From positions 1-17,819 of the forward strand of contig JAUPVD010000475.1 of assembly GCA_030917225.1 (NCBI GenBank): 17,819 nucleotides of DNA. The letters run 5' to 3'. Source of the stretch: Pseudomonadota bacterium. Lineage in GTDB: Bacteria > Pseudomonadota > Gammaproteobacteria > Burkholderiales > Rhodocyclaceae. The notes beneath the pieces were generated by a model. It saw only the letters and a list, made by a program, of their open reading frames with translations. It was not told the origin of the DNA and ran no database searches. Shown here in pieces: positions 1 through 6,793 of the stretch (positions within the stretch are counted from its first letter, which is position 1; each line of letters begins with the position of its first letter). The position numbers and the translations under genes are program-made.

Positions 1-489
1 ACCATCGTTCTCGACGGCGACGTAGTCGACGTACAGGCACGAGTCTTCAAGCAGCAATCTACACCGACCGACTATGCCTACAACACGGCGCCCGACCGGC
101 CGACCGGTCGCCATTTTCCGCTGGTCATTGCCGATCACGGGACAATCTGTCGAACCAGCCGGGTCTTCCCCTTCCATATCGTCGAGGTGGAAAAACTCTA
201 CCCGCTGCCCGCTGCCGGCGATGCCGCCGAACTGGCAACCAAGATATCCACCTCCTATTTCGACGCCTGCATGATGTGGCGCAACCTGGCCCAGGACATG
301 GGACGCATCGCCCTGCACCACCTGGTTGTCACCCCGATGGGCTGGAACGATACCGTGCAGGAATCGCTCAAGGCGCTGGAATCCTTCTCCGGCGAATACG
401 ATGCGCTGCCCGACCTGATCAAGGCCGACAACCTGATGATGCGCAAGGACGGCACCCTGGTTTTCTCCGACCCGGTGTTCATGGAATAA
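1..489 (+). CDS. Unrecognised protein, 3' part only; kinase-like C-terminal motif
   Basis: The frame is open from the first base of the window, so the start lies outside; 162 residues are visible, ending at TAA 487-489. I do not recognise the family firmly. The C-terminus carries D138, then ADN (N144), then a short strand pair and SDP (D157). This recalls the D-L-x-x-x-N catalytic loop and the D-P/D-F-G metal loop of kinase-like folds, and especially a phage/prophage class ending in a DLHxxNxM...DP pattern. The spacing from D138 to N144 is one residue longer than the canonical loop and no HRD histidine is present, so it may be inactive or the resemblance may be chance. A strand at visible residues 60-70 (VEVEKLYPL) could be the hinge. 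It lies 7 bp before a phosphatase gene on the same strand, so the two are probably co-transcribed. The CDS call is firm; the function is not. Confidence 0.75.
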   Translation, partial: TIVLDGDVVDVQARVFKQQSTPTDYAYNTAPDRPTGRHFPLVIADHGTICRTSRVFPFHIVEVEKLYPLPAAGDAAELATKISTSYFDACMMWRNLAQDMGRIALHHLVVTPMGWNDTVQESLKALESFSGEYDALPDLIKADNLMMRKDGTLVFSDPVFME

Positions 490-496
490 GTACGCA

Positions 497-979
497 ATGA
501 CCATCAAACACCTCTTCTTTGCCTCGCGCGAGCTGGCCGAATCGCTGGCCGGCAACCCCTACATGGCGGTGATTTCGATCACCGACCCGGGCACGCCTGA
601 GGCCAGGCTCGACCCGCTGTTCCAGCACGTACTGCGCCTGTCCTTCTACGACGCGATCCCCGCCGACGAGTACATGCCACCGCTCCCCGGGCTGTTCGAT
701 CATCACGTCGCCGAGCGCATCGACACCTTCGCCAACAAGCTGCATAGCGCACCATTCGAAATTTCGGTGATGGTGCATTGCGAGTACGGCATCAGCCGTT
801 CAGCCGCTGTCGCACTGTTCATCGAAGCGCTTACCAATGCGCCGCTGAATGCCCGCGAGTTCGCCTACGAAGCCAACCCGTGGGTACTCGAGCAGTTGCT
901 GCTACTGCACCCGGAACTGAAAGTCGACGTCCCGATAAGGAACAGTACTCCCGACCGGCGGTTTGCACTGCGTGCCTAG
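497..979 (+). CDS. Dual-specificity/tyrosine phosphatase-like protein
   Basis: 160 aa starting at ATG 497 and ending at TAG. The segment VHCEYGISRSAAVA contains the cysteine phosphatase P-loop CX5R, with C95 as the presumed nucleophile and R101 binding phosphate, followed by the serine typical of dual-specificity enzymes. D52 in the RLSFYDAI stretch is a candidate general acid. The protein has no signal peptide or membrane segment, so it is probably cytoplasmic. The size fits a compact phosphatase domain and little else. It starts 7 bp after the upstream gene, with no strong ribosome binding site, which suggests translational coupling. The substrate cannot be told: it could be a phosphoprotein, an RNA 5' end or a small molecule. 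The kinase-like tail of the upstream gene makes a phosphorylation/dephosphorylation pair possible. The family call is fairly secure; the role is not. Confidence 0.8.
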   Translation: MTIKHLFFASRELAESLAGNPYMAVISITDPGTPEARLDPLFQHVLRLSFYDAIPADEYMPPLPGLFDHHVAERIDTFANKLHSAPFEISVMVHCEYGISRSAAVALFIEALTNAPLNAREFAYEANPWVLEQLLLLHPELKVDVPIRNSTPDRRFALRA

Positions 980-1002
980 CCAACATCTCGCCGACGCCGA
1001 CG

Positions 1003-1018
1003 GCTGTCGCCAGACAGC
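1003..1018. other. Small perfect hairpin between phosphatase and comB-like genes
   Basis: GCTGTC (1003-1008) and GACAGC (1013-1018) form a 6-bp stem with a GCCA loop, 24 bp after the phosphatase stop. No T-run follows, so it is not a classical intrinsic terminator; it could slow transcription or protect a 3' end. The whole gap from 980 to 1074 holds nothing else that I can name. Confidence 0.3.
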
Positions 1019-1074
1019 ATTGGACCGTGGCATGCTTGGCGGAAACAACGCGGAAATATATCGATTTCGCCGCC

Positions 1075-1782
1075 ATGCAAATCCGCCGCCAGTTTCTCAA
1101 TCGCCTTGATCCGGCACCCGAACCCCACGATGTCGTGGTGGTCATCGACGTACTGCGCTCGTTCTCCACGGCCGCCTACGCCTTTGCTGCCGGCGCAAGC
1201 CTGATCCATCCTGTGGAAACGATCAGCGAAGCACTGCTGTTGCAGGAAATGCTGCCAGAAGCGATAACGACTGGCGCTATTGCTGGCGGCGACCCGGCCC
1301 CGGGTTTCGATTTCGGCAACTCGCCCAGCGCGTTGGCGGCGGCCAACCTGCAGGGACGCGAACTGATTCAGACAACGGTGGCTGGCGTACGCGGACTACT
1401 GCGCTTTGCGCATGCCCGAGCCGTCTTCGCCGGTAGCTTGGTTTGTGCACGAGCAACAGCCAACGCCATCCGGCAACTAGGAGCGCAAGAAGTAATGTTG
1501 TTGATTACCGGCGAATGGGTCGACCGCGATGGCGACGAGGATGTAGCGTGCGCCGATTATCTTGAGGCACTACTACTCGGCGAATACCCTGACCCTGAAC
1601 CCTTCGAGGAACGCGTGCGCAACTCGGATTTTGGCCGCCGCTTCACGGCAGGCGATAACCCGAGCTTGCCTCTGTCAGATCTCAAGCTATGCGCACAGGC
1701 AGACCGTTTTGACTTTGCGATGCCGGCAATGCGCGACAAAGGACGCTTCGTGCTGCTGGCAAAACGAGCGGAGCATTTCTGA
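1075..1782 (+). CDS. ComB-family 2-phosphosulfolactate phosphatase-like protein
   Basis: 235 aa from ATG 1075. The N-terminal stretch VVVVIDVLRSFSTAAYAFAA, the GGDPAPGFDFGNSP motif (around residues 65-78) and the following GRELIQTTVAGVRG are the hallmarks of the ComB family. The founding archaeal enzyme dephosphorylates 2-phosphosulfolactate in coenzyme M synthesis, using Mg2+. Betaproteobacteria are not known to make coenzyme M and no comA, comC, comD or comE homologue is in view, so the substrate here is open: sulfolactate metabolism, or another phosphorylated small acid. The frame stays open well upstream, and GTG 1027 is an alternative start; ATG 1075 was chosen because the conserved domain begins soon after it. 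Neither start has a clear ribosome binding site. The gene ends tail-to-tail with ahpF. The family is secure; the exact reaction is not. Confidence 0.85.
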   Translation: MQIRRQFLNRLDPAPEPHDVVVVIDVLRSFSTAAYAFAAGASLIHPVETISEALLLQEMLPEAITTGAIAGGDPAPGFDFGNSPSALAAANLQGRELIQTTVAGVRGLLRFAHARAVFAGSLVCARATANAIRQLGAQEVMLLITGEWVDRDGDEDVACADYLEALLLGEYPDPEPFEERVRNSDFGRRFTAGDNPSLPLSDLKLCAQADRFDFAMPAMRDKGRFVLLAKRAEHF

Positions 1783-1793
1783 GATGCAAATGG

Positions 1794-1818
1794 GCCGACC
1801 GCCAGCAAGGCAGTCGGC
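1794..1818. terminator. Hairpin between convergent comB-like and ahpF genes
   Basis: GCCGAC c GCC, loop AGCAA, GGC a GTCGGC: a 10-position stem with a single C/A mismatch, placed in the 58-bp gap between two converging stop codons. The position suits a bidirectional transcription stop, but neither side is followed by a good T-run. The terminator role is therefore inferred mainly from position. Confidence 0.4.
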
Positions 1819-1840
1819 ATTCCATCTGGATCGGTACCTG

Positions 1841-3409
1841 TCAGGCAGCGACTTCCACCGGCACCGACGAACGGATCAGGTGGTCGAAGGCGCCCAATGA
1901 AGCCGTCGCCCCCGCCCCCATGGCGATGATGATCTGCTTGTAAGGCACCGTTGTCGCATCGCCGGCGGCGAAGACACCGGGCACTGACGTCTGCCCACGG
2001 GCGTCGATCTCGATCTCGCCGTGCTTCGACAGACTCACCGTACCTTTCAGCCAGTCGGTGTTCGGCAACAGGCCGATCTGCACGAAAACACCCTCAAGTT
2101 CGATACGATGCATTTCACCGCTGGCGCGATCCTTGTAGCTGAGGCCAACCACTTTGGCGCCGTCGCCATGCACTTCGCTCGTCTGCGCTTCCTTGATGAC
2201 GGTGACGTTGGGCAGGCTGTAGAGCTTCTTCTGCAATACTGCATCGGCGCGCAATTCGTTGGCGAATTCGAGCAACGTGACATGACCAACGATACCGGCC
2301 AAATCGATCGCTGCCTCGACACCCGAGTTGCCGCCGCCGATCACCGCCACGCGCTTGCCCTTGAACAGCGGGCCGTCGCAGTGCGGGCAATAGGCCACGC
2401 CCTTGCCACGGTATTCACGTTCGCCCGGCACATTCATTTCGCGCCAGCGCGCACCGGTGGCGACGATCACGCTCTTCGCTTTGAGTACGGCACCGCTCGC
2501 GGTACGCACCTCATGGTAGTCGTCTCCAGGCACCAAAGCATCGGCACGTTGCAGGTTCATGATGTCGACCTCGTACTCACGCACATGCTGCTCAAGGCCA
2601 GCGGCAAGCTTCGGGCCGTCGGTTTCCTTGACCGAGATGAAGTTCTCGATGGCCATGGTGTCCAACACCTGACCGCCGAAGCGCTCGGCCAGCACACCGG
2701 TACGGATGCCCTTGCGGGCAGCGTAGATCGCGGCAGCGGCGCCGGCCGGGCCGCCACCGACAATGAGCACGTCAAACGGTGCCTTGGCACTGATCTTTTC
2801 GGCATCACGCTTCTCGGCACCGACATCGAGTTTGGCGACGATTTCTTCGATCGTCATGCGCCCCTGACCGAAGGGTTCACCGTTCAGGAAGACGGTCGGC
2901 ACAGCCATGATCTGGCGTTTGTTCACTTCGTCCTGGAACATGGCGCCGTCGATCATCACGCTCGTGGCACGCGGGTTGAGCACGGCGATCAGGTTGAGCG
3001 CCTGCACCACGTCCGGGCAGTTGTGGCAGGAAAGCGAAATGAAGGTCTCAAACTTGTATTCGCCATCGAGCGCCTTGATCTGGTCGATCACTTCCGGCTC
3101 GACCTTGGGCGGATGGCCGCCGGTCTGTAGCAGCGCCAGTACCAGCGAGGTGAATTCGTGGCCCATCGGGATGCCGGCAAATTCGACGCGCGCAAGCTCG
3201 CCGGGACGGCCGATGGCGAACGATGGCTTGAGGCGGGCATTACCGTCGGCACGGACGCTGATCTTGTCCGAAAGTTCGGCGATTTCCTTGACCAGCTCGC
3301 CGATCTCCTGCGCCTTGTCGCTGGCATCCAGCGTGGCAACAATTTCGATCGGTTGCTGCAAGCGACCGAGGTAGGCCTGAAGCTGCTGTTTGATCGCGGT
3401 GTCGAGCAT
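1841..3409 (-). CDS. ahpF: Alkyl hydroperoxide reductase subunit F (NADH:peroxiredoxin reductase)
   Basis: 522 aa, matching the usual AhpF length of about 520. It passes electrons from NADH through FAD and two disulfides to AhpC, in the cytoplasm. The N-terminal tandem thioredoxin-fold domain (about 1-200) carries the C128-H-N-C131 redox pair. The thioredoxin-reductase-like part has the FAD-binding [10 protein letters not shown] near 218, the second redox pair C341-P-H-C344, the NADH-binding GGGNSG near 358, and a C-terminal GVFAAGD motif. The start was set at the cat complement 3407-3409 ([10 protein letters not shown]), preceded by a GGGAGA ribosome binding site. The reading frame is open further up to 3511, but that extension lies in an intergenic hairpin and does not look like AhpF. 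ahpC lies 133 bp upstream on the same strand, so the two are probably co-expressed. Confidence 0.97.
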   Translation of the reverse strand: MLDTAIKQQLQAYLGRLQQPIEIVATLDASDKAQEIGELVKEIAELSDKISVRADGNARLKPSFAIGRPGELARVEFAGIPMGHEFTSLVLALLQTGGHPPKVEPEVIDQIKALDGEYKFETFISLSCHNCPDVVQALNLIAVLNPRATSVMIDGAMFQDEVNKRQIMAVPTVFLNGEPFGQGRMTIEEIVAKLDVGAEKRDAEKISAKAPFDVLIVGGGPAGAAAAIYAARKGIRTGVLAERFGGQVLDTMAIENFISVKETDGPKLAAGLEQHVREYEVDIMNLQRADALVPGDDYHEVRTASGAVLKAKSVIVATGARWREMNVPGEREYRGKGVAYCPHCDGPLFKGKRVAVIGGGNSGVEAAIDLAGIVGHVTLLEFANELRADAVLQKKLYSLPNVTVIKEAQTSEVHGDGAKVVGLSYKDRASGEMHRIELEGVFVQIGLLPNTDWLKGTVSLSKHGEIEIDARGQTSVPGVFAAGDATTVPYKQIIIAMGAGATASLGAFDHLIRSSVPVEVAA

Positions 3410-3436
3410 GGTGGTTCTCCCTTCAAATGGATGACT

Positions 3437-3510
3437 TGCACTGCAAAGGCGGCAACGGACGGCATTGAAGCTGGAGGGATTGGGGTGTCCGCCAACGCCT
3501 TTGCAGTGCA
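3437..3510 (-). other. Long inverted repeat / RNA hairpin in the ahpC-ahpF gap
   Basis: TGCACTGCAAAGGCG (3437-3451) and CGCCTTTGCAGTGCA (3496-3510) are perfect 15-base inverted repeats. Inside them, after a symmetric 4-by-4 internal loop, CGGAC (3456-3460) pairs with GTCCG (3487-3491). In the ahpC-ahpF transcript this would fold into one long stem ending 27 bases before the ahpF start. It could act as a processing site, a translation control element or a stabiliser of the ahpC message. Confidence 0.6.
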
Positions 3511-3530
3511 CTCCCGGCCGCAGCCGGGAG
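3511..3530 (-). terminator. GC-rich hairpin just after ahpC
   Basis: CTCCCGG (3511-3517) and CCGGGAG (3524-3530) form a perfect 7-bp stem with a 6-base loop, 12 bases downstream of the ahpC stop. There is no T-run after it on the ahpC strand, so it may be a partial terminator or a 3' end stabiliser rather than a full stop. It directly abuts the longer inverted repeat. Confidence 0.45.
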
Positions 3531-3542
3531 CTGGTTCAAAAC

Positions 3543-4112
3543 TCAGATCTTGCCGACAAGGTCGAGCGACGGCGCCAGGGTCTTCTCGCCTTCCTTCCAC
3601 TTGGCCGGGCAGACCTCACCCGGATGGGTCGCCACATACTGGGCTGCCTTGACCTTGCGCATCAGCTCGGAGGCATCGCGGCCGATGCCGCCGGCGTTGA
3701 TCTCGACGATCTGGATCTTGCCCTGCGGGTCGATGACGAAGGTACCGCGCTCGGCCAGGCCGGCTTCTTCGATCATCACGCCGAAGTTGCGGGAGATGGC
3801 GCCAGTCGGGTCGCCGATCATCGGGTACTGGATCTTGCCGATGGTCTCGGAAGTGTCGTGCCAGGCCTTGTGCGTGAAGTGGGTGTCGGTCGATACGGCG
3901 TAGATCTCGACGCCGAGCTTCTTGAATTCGGCGTAGTTGTCAGCCAGGTCACCCAATTCGGTCGGGCAGACGAAGGTGAAGTCGGCCGGGTAGAAGAAGA
4001 CGACAGACCACTTGCCCTTCAGATCGGCTTCGCTGACCGGAACAAACTTGCCGGCGTGGAAGGCAGTGGCCTTGAAGGGGAGGACTTCGGTGTTGATGAT
4101 GGTTGCGTTCAT
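3543..4112 (-). CDS. ahpC: Alkyl hydroperoxide reductase subunit C (2-Cys peroxiredoxin)
   Basis: 189 aa, close to the 187 of the enterobacterial protein. It reduces hydrogen peroxide, organic peroxides and peroxynitrite in the cytoplasm and is recycled by AhpF. The peroxidatic cysteine C49 lies in [10 protein letters not shown] and the resolving cysteine C168 in GEVCPAKW, which makes it a typical 2-Cys enzyme of the AhpC (Prx1) class. The C-terminal tail after C168 is full length. The ATG is preceded by AAGGAG at good spacing. It is the first gene of the ahpC-ahpF pair, and the upstream gap contains a promoter-like sequence with an adjoining OxyR-like operator, which fits peroxide induction. 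Confidence 0.98.
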   Translation of the reverse strand: MNATIINTEVLPFKATAFHAGKFVPVSEADLKGKWSVVFFYPADFTFVCPTELGDLADNYAEFKKLGVEIYAVSTDTHFTHKAWHDTSETIGKIQYPMIGDPTGAISRNFGVMIEEAGLAERGTFVIDPQGKIQIVEINAGGIGRDASELMRKVKAAQYVATHPGEVCPAKWKEGEKTLAPSLDLVGKI

Positions 4113-4150
4113 GCTTTTCTCCTTGGGTTGAATGTCAGTTGACGATGCTC

Positions 4151-4180
4151 ATGTTAGGGATCATCGCTCAATTGATCCAA
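4151..4180 (-). promoter_or_regulatory. Putative sigma70 promoter of ahpC
   Basis: On the minus strand, TTGGAT (4175-4180) and TAACAT (4151-4156) are separated by 18 bp. This predicts a transcript start near 4144, giving a leader of about 32 bases with the AAGGAG site in it. Both hexamers are imperfect, as expected for an activator-dependent promoter. The -35 box touches the OxyR-like site. Confidence 0.4.
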
Positions 4181-4216
4181 TTGATAGTATTCATACTGTA
4201 AATAGCTTTTGGCTAT
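4180..4216. promoter_or_regulatory. OxyR-like operator upstream of ahpC
   Basis: The OxyR consensus is ATAG-N7-CTAT twice, with 7 bp between. ATAG (4202-4205) N7 CTAT (4213-4216) is an exact half on this spacing. The other half is degenerate: ATTG at 4180-4183 and TCAT at 4191-4194, in register. By my count 16 of about 20 consensus positions match across both halves. It sits immediately upstream of the predicted ahpC -35 box, where an OxyR tetramer would activate. No oxyR gene is in the window. Confidence 0.45.
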
Positions 4217-4295
4217 TGAGTGGAATCGGCGACCATTCCTCGGTTTTGCCGCGCAGACGCTTGTCACCGCCAAGTGCTTGCCTTACCTTTGCGGC

Positions 4296-5981
4296 ATGGC
4301 CATCCGCGACGACTCTCCGACCGCTGAACTCTCGCACAAGCTGCAGAAGGAACTGCCGCAGAAGCGCGTACTGATCGTCGACCGCCACCCCGCCGCGCGC
4401 GACTCGCTGCGCATGATGCTCTCAGCGCTGGAAATTACCTCAGTGGTCGGCGCCGGCACCTCGGCAGAAGTATTGCGTCAGGTCAACAGCAGCACCTTCG
4501 ACATCATCCTCTCCGACTACCTGCTTGACGACGGCCGGGATGGCCAACAGCTGCTCGAAGAGTTGCGGCAGCAGCACCTGATCCCGCTCGGCACAGTGTT
4601 CATGGTGATCACCGGTGAACGCTCGTACCACAACGTGGTCTCGGTTGCCGAACTGGCGCCCGATGACTACCTGATCAAACCTTTCACCGCAGAACAATTG
4701 CAGGCACGGCTGCTGAAAGCCGTGTTCAAGAAGAATTTCTTCGCGCCGGTCTATCGCAAGCTTGATGAAGGCGCTTACATCGGCGCACTGAACGCCTGCG
4801 ATCTGCTGCTGGCCAACACCTCGCCGTTCGAACTCGATGTATTGCGGCTGAAGGGGGAAATCCTGAATGCACTGGGCCGCCATGACGAAGCGGAAGCCAT
4901 CTACCGGGACGTACTGGCGCGCAAGTCCGTACCTTGGGCGCGCATGGGTCTGGCCTTCGCATTGCGTGGCAACAAATCGCTGAACGAGGCGGAGTCGCTG
5001 GCTCAACTCGTCGTGCAGGAATTCCCGGAGTATCTGTCGGCCTACGATTTTCTTGCCGGGGTGCAGGAAGAACTGGGGCAACTGGATGCGGCACAGGCCG
5101 TGCTGCAGCAGGCCGCCGCGATTTCGCCGAACAATGCCTTGCGCCAGCGCATCGTCGGCGACGTGGCCATGCGCAATGGCGACCTGACTGTGGCCGAGAA
5201 GGCCTACAGCAAGGTACTGGAGCGCCACCGCGGCTCTTCGCTGAAGCAGGTGGACGATTACGCCAATCTCTCCCGCGTGATGCTTGATAAGGGGCATACC
5301 GCCGGCGCCCGGCAGATCATCCAGGAACTGAAGCGGGACTGGCGCGGCAGCAAGCAGGGCGAATACGCTGCGGCAGTGATGGACAGCCTGTGCCTGCACG
5401 CCGAAGGCGAGCCGGAAAAGGCGAGACATGCCGCCGAAAAGGCCTTGCACCTGCACGAATCGCTGACAGCAGATGCCGACCCAGCCAAACCGATGTCGCA
5501 CAAGATCGCCGTCGACCTCGCCCATGCCTGCCTGGCCAGCGGAGAAGCCGAAGCCGCCCAGGCGATCATGAAGAAAGTGGCGGCGGAGAACAACGAGAAC
5601 CCGCACGTCATTGCCCAGATCGAGGGTGTCTTTGCCCGCACCGGCAATGAGGAAACTGGCAAGGCATTGCTCGATCAAGTCGGCCGGGAGATCGTCGAGA
5701 TCAACAACCGCGGCGTCATGGCGGCGCGCAGCGGAAATCTGGAAGAGTCCGTCCGCCTGCTATGCGAAGCGGCCGAGCGCGTACCCAGCCTGCAGTTCCT
5801 GGCCAATGCCACCAAGGCCATCTGTGCACTGATGGATCAGAAAGGCTGGCGGGACGACCTTGCTTCTCGTGCCCGCAGCTACCTTGAGCAGGCGCAGGCG
5901 AAAAGTCCGAAGGACTCACGCGTACTTTCCGGCCGGGAAGTCTTCCAGCGCGTGGCCGGCAAGTATGGCGTCGCCAACTGA
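4296..5981 (+). CDS. Response regulator receiver domain fused to TPR repeats
   Basis: 561 aa. Residues 24-140 form a CheY-like receiver: VLIVDRHP (D29), phospho-acceptor D74 in ILSDYLL, switch T106 in VFMVIT, and K128 in DYLIKPF. The second acidic pocket residue, usually D or E, is R30. From about 150 to the end the protein is helical with TPR-type repeats (for example 182-210, 214-240, 248-277 and 284-310). There is no DNA-binding or enzymatic output domain, so the output is probably protein-protein contact. ATG 4296 was chosen because the receiver begins soon after it; a TTG at 4209 would add 29 residues unlike the family and would run into the OxyR-like site. Neither start has a strong ribosome binding site. 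It diverges from ahpC and ends 2 bp from the converging permease gene. No partner histidine kinase is in view. Confidence 0.9.
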   Translation: MAIRDDSPTAELSHKLQKELPQKRVLIVDRHPAARDSLRMMLSALEITSVVGAGTSAEVLRQVNSSTFDIILSDYLLDDGRDGQQLLEELRQQHLIPLGTVFMVITGERSYHNVVSVAELAPDDYLIKPFTAEQLQARLLKAVFKKNFFAPVYRKLDEGAYIGALNACDLLLANTSPFELDVLRLKGEILNALGRHDEAEAIYRDVLARKSVPWARMGLAFALRGNKSLNEAESLAQLVVQEFPEYLSAYDFLAGVQEELGQLDAAQAVLQQAAAISPNNALRQRIVGDVAMRNGDLTVAEKAYSKVLERHRGSSLKQVDDYANLSRVMLDKGHTAGARQIIQELKRDWRGSKQGEYAAAVMDSLCLHAEGEPEKARHAAEKALHLHESLTADADPAKPMSHKIAVDLAHACLASGEAEAAQAIMKKVAAENNENPHVIAQIEGVFARTGNEETGKALLDQVGREIVEINNRGVMAARSGNLEESVRLLCEAAERVPSLQFLANATKAICALMDQKGWRDDLASRARSYLEQAQAKSPKDSRVLSGREVFQRVAGKYGVAN

Positions 5982-5983
5982 AG

Positions 5984-6784
5984 CTAGCTGAACGTATCCC
6001 AGGCAAACTTCAGGATCAGCAGCGAGACCACGACGAGAAACACCTGGCGCACGAAGCCGCTGCCATGCTTGAGCGCCAGATGCGTGCCGGCCAGCGAGCC
6101 GCCGACATTGCAGACGGCCATGATCACCGCCAGTTGCCAGAGCATGTGGCCGTTGGGCGCGAAATAGGCGAGCGCCGCGAGATTGGTGGCGACGTTGACC
6201 ACCTTGGCGGCTGCCGAGGCATGCAGAAAATCGAAGCCGAAAAAGCGGATGAACAGGAAGATCAGGAAGCTGCCGGTTCCCGGCCCGAAGAAGCCGTCGT
6301 AGAAACCGATCACCCCGCCGAGCAGCACCGCATAGGCCAGTTCGCGATGGCCGGATTGCGTCGGCCCGTGCACGGCGCCGAAATCCTTCTTCATGAAGGT
6401 GTAGACCGCCGCCCCGACCAGCAGCACGAGAATCAGCGGCCGCAACATTTCACGCGGCAGCCAGGCCACGGCCATGGCGCCGAGGTAGGAGCAGGCAAAG
6501 GCAGCCGCTGCCGCTGGCAGCGTCGTGCGCCAGGGCATTGAAACACGGCGCGAATAACGCCAGGCCGCATTGGTCGTACCGAAAACGCTGGCGAACTTGT
6601 TGGTGCCGAACAGCGTGGCCGGCGCCTGTTGCGGCAAGGCGGTAAACAGTGCCGGGATCTGGATCAGGCCGCCGCCGCCAACCACCGAGTCGATGAAGCC
6701 GGCGGCGAAGGCAGCGATCGCCAGCATGGCGATCAGGCCGAACTCGGGACTGGCGAAATCAAACGGCACGTAGGCTTGTCGCAA
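5984..6784 (-). CDS. TSUP (TauE/SafE, YfcA-like) membrane permease
   Basis: About 266 aa with seven to eight hydrophobic segments. The N-terminal helix ending in AGFIDSVVGGGGLIQIPAL and the repeat-half glycine motif GFYDGFFGPGTGSFL are diagnostic of the TSUP family, inner-membrane carriers linked to sulfite, sulfonate or other organic anion export; the substrate is not predictable from sequence. The start is uncertain: TTG 6784 gives the longest form and GTG 6769 a form five residues shorter; an ATG at 6788 is out of frame. It begins 9 bp after the epimerase stop and is probably the last gene of the sugar-nucleotide operon. Its stop is 2 bp from the converging response regulator stop, with no room for a separate terminator. 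Confidence 0.9.
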   Translation of the reverse strand: MRQAYVPFDFASPEFGLIAMLAIAAFAAGFIDSVVGGGGLIQIPALFTALPQQAPATLFGTNKFASVFGTTNAAWRYSRRVSMPWRTTLPAAAAAFACSYLGAMAVAWLPREMLRPLILVLLVGAAVYTFMKKDFGAVHGPTQSGHRELAYAVLLGGVIGFYDGFFGPGTGSFLIFLFIRFFGFDFLHASAAAKVVNVATNLAALAYFAPNGHMLWQLAVIMAVCNVGGSLAGTHLALKHGSGFVRQVFLVVVSLLILKFAWDTFS

Positions 6785-6793
6785 ACATCAGGT

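Noticed and set aside
1..979. Toxin-antitoxin or phage-defence locus at the left edge
   Set aside because: Only one gene is complete and the other has a weak motif; nothing visible supports a toxin, nuclease or known defence gene.
778..1074. Upstream extension of the ComB-like reading frame
   Set aside because: It overlaps the phosphatase gene in another frame and its translation does not look like the family; a start at 1075 fits the domain.
2021..3130. A 369-codon open frame on the plus strand across ahpF
   Set aside because: It lies wholly antisense to a clear ahpF and its histidine/aspartate-rich translation has no recognisable domain; this is a GC-rich codon shadow.
3410..3511. Longer ahpF start giving 34 more residues
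   Set aside because: The extra codons run through the intergenic hairpin, and a proper ribosome binding site precedes the ATG at 3409.
4209..4295. TTG start for the response regulator
   Set aside because: The 29 added residues are unlike receiver proteins, no ribosome binding site is seen, and the start would lie in the OxyR-like site.
4440..5678. A 412-codon open frame on the minus strand across the response regulator gene
   Set aside because: Antisense to a well supported receiver-TPR protein; no motif and no ribosome binding site.
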